A stretch of 15,843 nt of DNA from Thalassiosira profunda. Lineage: Eukaryota > Bacillariophyta > Thalassiosirophyceae > Thalassiosirales > Thalassiosiraceae. The stretch spans positions 1 to 15,843 of the forward strand of contig JALLAP010000241.1 in assembly GCA_036939355.1 (NCBI GenBank). The letters are read 5' to 3'. Under the pieces are notes generated by a model. The model was given only the letters and a program-made list of their open reading frames with translations. It had not been told where the DNA came from and did no database searches. Below, one piece after another: positions 9,301 through 15,494 of the stretch. The translations under genes and the position numbers were made by a program. Position 1 is the stretch's first letter, and each line of letters starts with the position of its first letter.

Positions 9301-10490
9301 GGATTGAGTCTCGGCGCTTCGGTGCCCGCTCAGACGGCTGCGCCCACTGCGGCTCCCATTGGTGACGCTGCCCCTTCCACTTTTGCGCGTACTGCCTGTG
9401 GATCTTTGTTCGTCGTTATCTCTTTGTGCCTCCACAACGTTTACCAAGTCTGTAAGTCCCGCTTCGCCGAGGGAGGGAAGGGCCTCATCGATGGCATAGT
9501 CCGATGTCGCCTTCATTGCGAGGGCGACGTATCGGGCCCGTTCGCCCGGCGTGGTCAAACCCGATGGCCCGGTGGAGTTTGTGGAATTGGACACGCCCCG
9601 TTCAAAGTTGGAGGGGAGCGCCGACCTCGAACGATGGTGCTGAATAGTGGGCTTGTTTGGGCTGATCATTTCCTCACTACTATCGCGGCCCAAAGGCGGC
9701 GGGGAGCCCTGGACCAGATTGCGTTTTGATCGACCAGTCGAGGAGAGGCCACGGGCAAGCCGTGGCGCAGGTCTGGACATTGTTGATTGTGCTGCATCTG
9801 CCTGCGGTTGTTGCAATAGATCAATGTTCGGCAACGCTCCTCCTCCGGCAAGATACGAACGGCCTCGTCGATGATGGCTCGACGGAGGGACAGCCGCATG
9901 GCCGGCGAACGTCACGTGCCGGCGCTCGAGCACCTCGAGCAGAGTCTGTCGATCGCGCAATAATGANCGCATGGCCGGCGAACGTCACGTGCCGGCGCTC
10001 GAGCACCTCGAGCAGAGTCTGTCGATCGCGCAATAATGAAAAGATATCCATCAGAACGAGTGCTTAAGAACACGTCTATCAGGTGGATATGACAACTCAC
10101 TGCTTCTGCCTCATCTTCCACCGGCTCCCGATCCAAACTTGCCAGAATCAACCTTGTATCCGAGGGCATCGCCTCGCCCGGCAGCAGTTCGAACTTCGGA
10201 CGGGGCAAACTCCCCACCTGGCTGTTGGCGCTGTGATTGCTGTAGGTGCTGCTCGACCGCTCCCCCCGCTTTGCAAAACTGCGCTGCATCGAGCCCTCCC
10301 TTGTCAATTGGGGGCGGCGGGGAGGGAGGCTAGTGCCAGATCCAGATATCCCCGAAGGTCGACGGCCCGGGCTGTGCTTCGCCTCGAGCGTATTGGGACT
10401 GTGGCGTAGAGACGAGGATGGCGACCCGTTTGGCGCCGGTGGCGGCGGCGGAGGCGTGGGACCGTCGCTGCCATTTGCGTGTTCGTCCAT
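6386..10490 (-). CDS. MscS-like mechanosensitive ion channel, three exons, about 1270 residues
   Basis: Exons on the minus strand: 10490-10101, 10018-8540, 8475-6386 (TGA 6388-6386). The middle exon holds two assembly duplications (N at 9256 and 9967); after removing 73 bases at each it is 1333 bases, giving the phase 1 needed at 8540. The N-terminal 500 residues are Ser/Pro/Arg-rich, with a proline run near residue 20, and probably cytosolic. Several membrane helices follow from about residue 515 (LSMIIVPALAIAAFCFYS, then 550-575 and 575-680). An acidic Ser-rich loop (about 710-890) and a degenerate EF-hand pair (about 938-982; VDGTFDEGKAKRL, RPDKNDE) precede the pore-lining segment at about 1010-1072, ending GMLMIAVRRPFDLGDRI. 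The beta and alpha/beta MscS domains complete it (VSTVNNGAIAYSRIVNHAR). This is the eukaryotic MSL layout: a tension-gated, weakly selective channel, in the plasma or an organelle membrane. An upstream ATG at 11022 via another exon is possible. Confidence 0.9.
8476..8539 (-). other. Intron in the MscS-like gene (64 bases)
   Basis: On the minus strand it starts GTGAGT at 8539 and ends with a strong pyrimidine tract TTCTCCTTTTCTAG at 8476. Splicing is phase 1: the G at 8540 plus AT at 8475-8474 makes Asp, joining the helix ending YTIV to DVMAMRSL. The upstream frame would otherwise stop inside the intron. Confidence 0.93.
9184..9328. repeat. Assembly-artefact duplication (72 bases) around the N at 9256
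   Basis: Bases 9184-9255 and 9257-9328 are identical over all 72 positions and separated by a single N. The duplication is 73 bases with the N, so it shifts the frame of the MscS exon. Collapsing it joins ...RSRLSGHRSAETQ directly to ...SRPFAGVSSAF in one frame. It is best read as two contigs that overlap but were not merged. Confidence 0.93.
9256..9256. other. Scaffold gap placeholder (single N)
   Basis: The single ambiguous base marks a contig join. The identical 72-base flanks show that the true gap is negative, i.e. the contigs overlap. Confidence 0.9.
9895..10039. repeat. Assembly-artefact duplication (72 bases) around the N at 9967
   Basis: Bases 9895-9966 and 9968-10039 are identical over 72 positions around a single N. 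The length equals that of the other duplication, as expected from a fixed k-1 overlap. The copy covers the start of the second MscS exon and the 3' end of its intron. Collapsing it joins the coding sequence TLLEVLERRHVTFAGHA to AVPPSSHHRR in one frame. Confidence 0.93.
9967..9967. other. Scaffold gap placeholder (single N)
   Basis: Second contig join; together with 9256 it delimits a small 710-base contig (9257-9966) placed between two larger ones. Confidence 0.9.
10019..10100 (-). other. Intron in the MscS-like gene (82 bases)
   Basis: Minus-strand donor GTGAGT at 10100; acceptor GATCGACAG ending at 10019 after the pyrimidine-rich ATATCTTTTCATTATTG. Splicing is phase 0 and joins ...EDEAEA to TLLEVLERR. 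It is required because the first-exon frame runs into a stop near 9821, while the frame of the second exon is closed upstream by a TAA just before the alternative AG at 10063. Its 3' part overlaps the assembly duplication at 9968-10039, but collapsing that removes only the second copy. Confidence 0.82.
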
Positions 10491-10511
10491 GGTCTCAGGT
10501 CCCTCAATAAT

Positions 10512-10690
10512 CTGCAAAGATAACGGTGTAGGAAATGCATAGTAAATTTGCAGCGATGCATATGATGTGAGCAAAGTTGCGCGTCGACAAGGAGACTAAA
10601 CTGAAGCAAACGCAATGATCCCCGTGCACAACAATGTCGGCACATTCGCCCTCCTCCACCCCGCCCCCGCCATAGTATCTGCGCACTCAC
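10512..10690 (-). other. Putative 5' UTR intron of the MscS-like gene (179 bases)
   Basis: On the minus strand there is a good acceptor, CACCGTTATCTTTGCAG ending at 10512, 21 bases upstream of the ATG at 10490, and a consensus donor GTGAGT at 10690. The frame in front of the donor has no ATG, so the upstream exon would be non-coding. An alternative donor (GTAAGC, 10815) would instead make a coding first exon from ATG 11022. Confidence 0.5.
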
Positions 10691-11060
10691 CTTCACCTTC
10701 ACTTTCCATTTATCTAAGTATGTTGATGCCTGACCTGTTGATGCTTCGGTGCACAAAATCTTTGGCAACAACTCGCTGCTCTCGGAATGCTGCCGTCCTC
10801 CGATCCCTCGCTTACATAGGTTCCCCGCGCCACCGCGAGAACTCTCAACAGAAATGGGCGCCAATCCCACGCGTTTGGAGCAGGCGGCCGAGCGTGGAGG
10901 CGGCGAGCGATGCGGCCGCCAGGGGCCCCGGGTTTGGAGTGAGTTTGAGGAGCCTTCCCTCCGTCCCGACCTCCGGTCCCATTCGTTGGCGTCGACGGTG
11001 ACGCGCTGGTCAAGCTTGCCATGGCGCTAGCGATGCCCCCATGCCATCATCATAAGTCCC

Positions 11061-11106
11061 GGTAGGACGCATCTGCAATAGAGGGTACGACGCATCTGCA
11101 GTAGAG
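11061..11106. repeat. Two-copy 23-base tandem repeat in the divergent promoter
   Basis: Bases 11061-11083 and 11084-11106 are directly adjacent copies with 2 differences in 23. The shared core is GACGCATCTGCA followed by TAGAG. The copies lie 168-213 bases upstream of the voltage-sensor gene start. They could be a duplicated factor-binding site, or just a local slippage product. Confidence 0.75.
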
Positions 11107-11273
11107 TCAAACTTGCGTGGGGTACTGCCGGGATTGGGCGTCGGCTGCCCGAATAGGCGAGAGGCGAGGGAGTGCGTCGATACGCAGATCCGGGACTTCA
11201 GCGCTGTGACAGTAGCCGCCTATCCCCTCCCGACCAAAGCCCTGCTCTTAGCATAGCTATTGCAATTGACGAA

Positions 11274-13643
11274 ATGGATACATCCAAAGAAAATCGCCGG
11301 GGCTGCGACGAGGACGCAGGGGAGACACCGGCCAAAACGGCCTCCAACTCCTCACTCTGGGGATCGTCCGCGGGGGTGGCGGGCAACGACGACAGTTGCA
11401 ACTACGGGCAGATTTCCCCGGGCTTGGAGGACTGCTGCCAGGCCGTGGTGGCGAACGTCGGCGCCGTGGCCTCGGGGGAGAGCAGCTCCGAGGAGACCAC
11501 TCACAACAATTCACTTGATAATTGTGAGAATGATGTCGAGGGGGAGATCTCACAGGACGAATCCGACGAATCCATCTGCCAAAACCTGGCGCAGACGCAG
11601 CAGGCGTTCAAGGATCCGTTTCCCAACATATCGCCGATACCAAAGTTGCCCCGAAAATCGCTGCAATCCACTTCCGACGGGCAACATGCTGGGGTGACGA
11701 CAATACCAAACTTGCCAGCGGGCGGCCCTGACACCAACGGAACTCTGGGTCCCTTTGCGACGCCCCCAATCAGCAGGGAGGGCACTCCCCAGCCACTATC
11801 GACTCCGATGGATGCAACATACAATGCCAGCAAAAAGGCGTGGATGGATCCCTTCCCAACGCCGGACATCTCGGTGCACAGCCGATTGAGCACGCCGTGT
11901 TCCTCTAGAGTCAAACCCGACAACGACGACGGAAGGATTGGGGGGATATTGAGCGAAGAGTGGGAGACGATGCTGCAGTCCATCCCGAATATTCCCTCAA
12001 TTGATGAGCTGCACACTGCACAAGGTACATCTCGACAGGAGAGAAATGGCAGCAGCTGCCCCCGTTTGCAGACTTTGGTTTCCCAGGAGGCACTGCTGGT
12101 GCACAAATCATCGTCGGAAAGCAACCTTCCGATGATGAAGCGGCGCTCCTTTGAGAGTATTTGGGGAGCCCTGCAGTCGGGACCGGACGGGAACGAGCTG
12201 GTGACAAACGATGATCTAACGACGGGGAGCAACAAAGCGAAAAGACGAAACAGCGACAAGGCTGCGATTTGGAGGGACCCAATCGAATACGACGAGGGCA
12301 AGAAGCCGCAACTTCGTCGCCGGAGAAATGGCGAGGCGCTCGAACGAAGCTTTACTGCCCCAGACGAGACACCAGAGAAAAGCAATCAGACCCATCTGTC
12401 TCTCCCAGCTGCCAATGGTGGCTGTCAGGCAAACGGTACCGCCAGGAGATACGTCAAGCAAAATTCGGCCACAATCACAACTGCAACCGGGGAAAATTTG
12501 GCAAAGGAAGTTAAGCTGCTGATCGAAAAACGCAAAGAAGGATCCCGCAGCACGCCCAACCGCCTCGGCTCTCGCGCATGGGATGCAATCAAGTCGAAAA
12601 CCCCGACAGGGCACCTTGTCTTCAGCCCAGTGCGGTCCGTTGCAACAGCCTACCAAGACAGTGCAGTGAAGAAGCTAGTCCAAAACACGCGGGAAAAGCT
12701 CAAGAAGCGCAAAGAGCGAAGGAGGCAGCGCCGCCTGGAACGGCTGAAGGAGCCCCCTCGATCCTGGTGGATCGTCATACCGGCGGACCACCCCTACAAA
12801 ATCGCGTGGGATGTGATGACCATGATCTGGGCAGTGCTGGGAGCTTACCGCACGCACGTGCGGATCCGCGATCGTGTCTTCGACCAAAGCCCGCTCATCC
12901 TTCTGACGGAAATATGGTTCACGCTGGATGTATTGCTCAACTTTGTGACCGAGCATAAGACCAGGCAAGGCCAGGTGATACGCGATGGAAAGACCATCTG
13001 GGCGCGATACCTCACAACTTGGTTCCTCATTGACATTTTGTCGTTGATTCCCTGGGAGCGCATTTACGTTCGACCGGTTGTGGAGAAGATCAAGAAGCGC
13101 AACATCTTTCAAAAGACATTCTTCCGGTCAAAGGCAGTAGTGCGTGTCTCGAGAGTGTTACGTGGCAGGCACATCAAGCTGTTTGGAAGAGTCTCAAAGC
13201 AGACAGGCACACCGCTCCGCCGGTTGGTTGCGCTGGTGATCAAATACCTTCCCAAGTATCTGGTGTTCCTTCGGAATATGAAGGGTGCTCTAGTGGTGCG
13301 GGCATTGCGGTTCATTCACTGGATCCACAACATGTACAAAAAGATTTGGGTCAAGGCCAAAACAGCCAGGCAAAGTTACATCGAAATGCGGGCTGCCAGG
13401 CGAAATGTCGCTGGTTCTCTTTTCACCAGCATCAGCCGCTCGTACAGCGAACCTGACCACTCCTATGATGATACTGACTCTGATGAGGACGAAGGCCACA
13501 GTGATGACAGTGACCAGGACGATGGAGATAGTGAGAGCGACCACAGCGAGCTCCAAACAAACTATCATCGAGCGCATTCCGAGGGAAGTCCGTTGAGACG
13601 ACGATCATTCTCCCACACTGCTGCTGACTTCACCTCGAGTTGA
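11274..13643 (+). CDS. Voltage-sensor-domain protein related to CNG/HCN/EAG channels, no pore seen
   Basis: 789 residues, single exon; the first in-frame ATG is 11274, with the frame open upstream to 11172. The first 470 residues look disordered, with Pro-rich motifs (PFPNISPIPKLP, PFPTPDIS, SIPNIPSID). A basic segment KLKKRKERRRQRRLERLK leads into the membrane region. S1 is at about 505-525 (HPYKIAWDVMTMIWAVLGAY), S2 about 539-560 (LTEIWFTLDVLLNFVTE, then DGKTIWARYL), S3 about 575-594 (TTWFLIDILSLIPWE), and an S4-like segment about 618-632 with Arg every third residue (RVSRVLRGRHIK). This is the S1-S4 signature of cyclic-nucleotide/EAG-type K+ channels. After it come two amphipathic basic helices to about residue 692 and an acidic Asp/Ser/Glu tail (725-760). 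There is no TVGYG-like filter, no hydrophobic S6 and no cyclic-nucleotide-binding fold. It could be a voltage sensor without its own pore, or an accessory subunit. Confidence 0.88.
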   Translation: MDTSKENRRGCDEDAGETPAKTASNSSLWGSSAGVAGNDDSCNYGQISPGLEDCCQAVVANVGAVASGESSSEETTHNNSLDNCENDVEGEISQDESDESICQNLAQTQQAFKDPFPNISPIPKLPRKSLQSTSDGQHAGVTTIPNLPAGGPDTNGTLGPFATPPISREGTPQPLSTPMDATYNASKKAWMDPFPTPDISVHSRLSTPCSSRVKPDNDDGRIGGILSEEWETMLQSIPNIPSIDELHTAQGTSRQERNGSSCPRLQTLVSQEALLVHKSSSESNLPMMKRRSFESIWGALQSGPDGNELVTNDDLTTGSNKAKRRNSDKAAIWRDPIEYDEGKKPQLRRRRNGEALERSFTAPDETPEKSNQTHLSLPAANGGCQANGTARRYVKQNSATITTATGENLAKEVKLLIEKRKEGSRSTPNRLGSRAWDAIKSKTPTGHLVFSPVRSVATAYQDSAVKKLVQNTREKLKKRKERRRQRRLERLKEPPRSWWIVIPADHPYKIAWDVMTMIWAVLGAYRTHVRIRDRVFDQSPLILLTEIWFTLDVLLNFVTEHKTRQGQVIRDGKTIWARYLTTWFLIDILSLIPWERIYVRPVVEKIKKRNIFQKTFFRSKAVVRVSRVLRGRHIKLFGRVSKQTGTPLRRLVALVIKYLPKYLVFLRNMKGALVVRALRFIHWIHNMYKKIWVKAKTARQSYIEMRAARRNVAGSLFTSISRSYSEPDHSYDDTDSDEDEGHSDDSDQDDGDSESDHSELQTNYHRAHSEGSPLRRRSFSHTAADFTSS

Positions 13644-13709
13644 GCAGGGCATTTAGGTAGGTGCAGGAAACAAATTGGGTAGGCGGGATAGAGGCGAGTC
13701 TTGAAGGTA
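13644..13709. other. Short convergent gap
   Basis: Only 66 bases separate the stop codons of the voltage-sensor gene and the sulfotransferase gene, so their 3' UTRs must overlap or be very short. No canonical AATAAA is visible in this gap. Confidence 0.6.
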
Positions 13710-15113
13710 TTATCGTCCACTCTGCTGCGGGGGTATGCCCGGCTGAATGCGACCCTTTGCGTCGAGAATGCAAAAGAGCTCCCTGTCCACCTCGTCCACA
13801 CTGAAGGACTTTCCCTGGCAAACCTCTGGCAGAGGCAGATTGAGGCAGCAGTAATCCAACAAAGTGTGCAGACATACTCGTTGTTGCGTTTCCCCGGAAA
13901 CCAGCTCGGATTTGAAGCGTCGCGGGTAGGACCGCCCAGAAATCACTCCCTTGTCGCCAAACGTCGCGTTCTCTCCCAAAAATTGTCGGGCTATTCGCCT
14001 CCAACCACCATCCGAGTCCGTCGTATTGTAAATTTGCGTCATGCGCAGGGGAAGCCCGTCCTTCGAGGACATCATCGGCGCTTGCAGCGTCAAGTGCACG
14101 TCGAACGGATCGCGGCCGTCGTACTCTCTCACAAATCGTTCGAACCGCGCCGCGAGCGTCCCATTCTCTGCCGATTTCCGATGGGCGCATTCGTTTCGAT
14201 TCTTTCTCGTGCTGGGCGGACAAAAAGCATCCTCGTAGTCTTTGTAGCTGTGCAAATTGTCGTAGATGAAGGGAAAGGGGTGCTCCTCCCGTCGTTTCTT
14301 GGCATCGGGATCGGCGTAGTAGGGACTGTTTTTCTGCCACGGGGCCGCCTGCACGTAGGCCTCGTCGTATTGCGAGTAGAACCTCGACAAAGGATCTCGC
14401 ACAAAGGATAAAACCTCTACCCCCTCGCTCACTCCCCCAGCCGCAAAACTTTGGTGCTGAAGGTTGAGCCTGGTTTCTTTTGCATGAAAAACATCTTTCA
14501 TCATGTATCTCGCCGTCGAACTCCCGCTCTTTGGCAGCATCACGTATGCCAATTTGTGCTTGTCCGAATACGACACAGGGACGCGGCTGCCATCGTCTCG
14601 ATGCCCCTGGAAATGCTTTCCGTATACTTTGGGGTCCGAGTAGCAATGCCTCAGTGTTTGTGCGTGGGTGAGCGACAGGGATCCGGGCGGAAACTCCAGA
14701 GGTATTGCAGGCGAGTCCTTCAATTGTTGCATATTTCCGTGTTGCGTGTTGGCATCTTTGTCCTGTCCCGAAAGTATCCAGCTAACGAGGTCAGATATCG
14801 AGCTCTGCGGTCCCTCCGGTGGCAGCTTTGGTTTTTGCTTCACTGCTGGTGCAGGCTGCTGATCCGTGCTAATCACCGCGGGGGGCTGCTCATCGAGACT
14901 AATGGCAACGCCCTCACCACCCACACCCAGATTGTCCAACGCCACCAAGCTCCGGGCGATTTTCGGGCCGGCGAAGAACATGGTTGCTGCCGATAATACA
15001 AACGCCGTGGCGAGGAGCGCCGCCAACGCAACGTTGGTGCCGTGGCCGCCCTTCTTCGGTGGTTTGGCGCGGCGCCGGGCCGGCGACGATGCGCCCAATC
15101 CCTTCCTGCTCAT
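13710..15113 (-). CDS. Golgi type II membrane sulfotransferase
   Basis: 467 residues from ATG 15113, single exon. The next upstream possible start is not an ATG. The N-terminus is short and basic (ARRRAKPPKK), followed by a signal-anchor helix at residues 27-48 (NVALAALLATAFVLSAATMF) and a Pro/Gln-rich stem to about 150. The catalytic domain shows both PAPS-binding motifs of sulfotransferases: 5'-PSB LPKSGSSTAR at 193-202 (cf. PKTGSTS) and 3'-PB FVRDPLSRFYSQY at 237-249. N-glycosylation sequons occur at NGT, NTT and NAT. A Cys-rich C-terminus (VCLHTLLDYCCLNL) probably forms disulfides. Family knowledge: such enzymes transfer sulfate from PAPS to glycans in the Golgi lumen; the acceptor here is unknown. 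Cell-wall or mucilage polysaccharide is an inference. It ends 66 bases from the convergent voltage-sensor gene. Confidence 0.88.
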   Translation of the reverse strand: MSRKGLGASSPARRRAKPPKKGGHGTNVALAALLATAFVLSAATMFFAGPKIARSLVALDNLGVGGEGVAISLDEQPPAVISTDQQPAPAVKQKPKLPPEGPQSSISDLVSWILSGQDKDANTQHGNMQQLKDSPAIPLEFPPGSLSLTHAQTLRHCYSDPKVYGKHFQGHRDDGSRVPVSYSDKHKLAYVMLPKSGSSTARYMMKDVFHAKETRLNLQHQSFAAGGVSEGVEVLSFVRDPLSRFYSQYDEAYVQAAPWQKNSPYYADPDAKKRREEHPFPFIYDNLHSYKDYEDAFCPPSTRKNRNECAHRKSAENGTLAARFERFVREYDGRDPFDVHLTLQAPMMSSKDGLPLRMTQIYNTTDSDGGWRRIARQFLGENATFGDKGVISGRSYPRRFKSELVSGETQQRVCLHTLLDYCCLNLPLPEVCQGKSFSVDEVDRELFCILDAKGRIQPGIPPQQSGR

Positions 15114-15290
15114 CGTTCGCGCTCCATCGACAATACCCGCGGCCACAGGGAGGGCAGGAGAAGCAGCGGCGACGCGGCGGGACGGAGAGGGAGCGAGGAG
15201 GAGGAGGCGTGGCTGGGGCACGGCAAATCGTACGCGTAAAAGTTAGGGATACCTAACAACGAAATACGTAGTACGAAATCGTACATAGGG

Positions 15291-15354
15291 TGGCGTGGGC
15301 CGTAGTACCGCAGCAGCTTTTTTCGTCGCGGCCTACATACGTTGGCCCACGCCA
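15291..15354. repeat. Inverted repeat (11-base arms)
   Basis: TGGCGTGGGCC at 15291-15301 is the exact reverse complement of GGCCCACGCCA at 15344-15354. The inner part (GTAG...CCGC against GCGGCCTAC) continues as an imperfect stem, so the whole 64-base unit could fold into a long hairpin. A run of A (15357-15363) follows it. Confidence 0.8.
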
Positions 15355-15435
15355 TTAAAAAAAGGCCGTACCGACAACCACGCCCCGACCCTACTAGACC
15401 GGTGGATCCAGCATCGTGAGTTGTTGTCCTCTTGG

Positions 15436-15494
15436 TCAACAATTTTAACGGCGGCCTCCCACACACCCATTGAGGCCTCCGTTAAAATTGTTGA
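15436..15494. repeat. Long hairpin: 23-base inverted repeat, 13-base loop
   Basis: Arm 15436-15458 (starting TCAACAATTTTAACGG) pairs with arm 15472-15494 (ending CCGTTAAAATTGTTGA) at 22 of 23 positions. The loop is CCACACACCCATT. An almost perfect 59-base foldback like this is unlikely by chance and is typical of a small foldback/MITE-like element or a structured RNA/cruciform site. Confidence 0.88.

Larger units (their letters stand above)
10491..11273. promoter_or_regulatory. Divergent promoter region between the MscS-like and voltage-sensor genes
   Basis: 783 bases between the two start codons. It probably contains the 5' UTR of the MscS gene, interrupted by an intron (see 10512-10690). 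The stretch 11023-11273 is the likely shared core promoter and carries a tandem 23-base repeat at 11061-11106. I see no clear TATA box. Confidence 0.5.

Noticed and set aside
9184..10039. Biological tandem duplications in the MscS gene
   Set aside because: Equal 72-base length, perfect identity, single N at each centre, and frame restored on removal all point to assembly joins.
10062..10063. Alternative acceptor AAG for the first MscS coding intron
   Set aside because: It would need phase 1, but the donor at 10100 is phase 0. The CAG at 10019 fits phase 0 and has a better pyrimidine tract.
11501..12385. 294-codon antisense frame opposite the voltage-sensor gene
   Set aside because: Shadow of the sense frame; no domain or plausible start context.
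13701..14996. Plus-strand frames opposite the sulfotransferase
   Set aside because: The minus strand carries both sulfotransferase motifs and a signal anchor. The plus frames are shadows.
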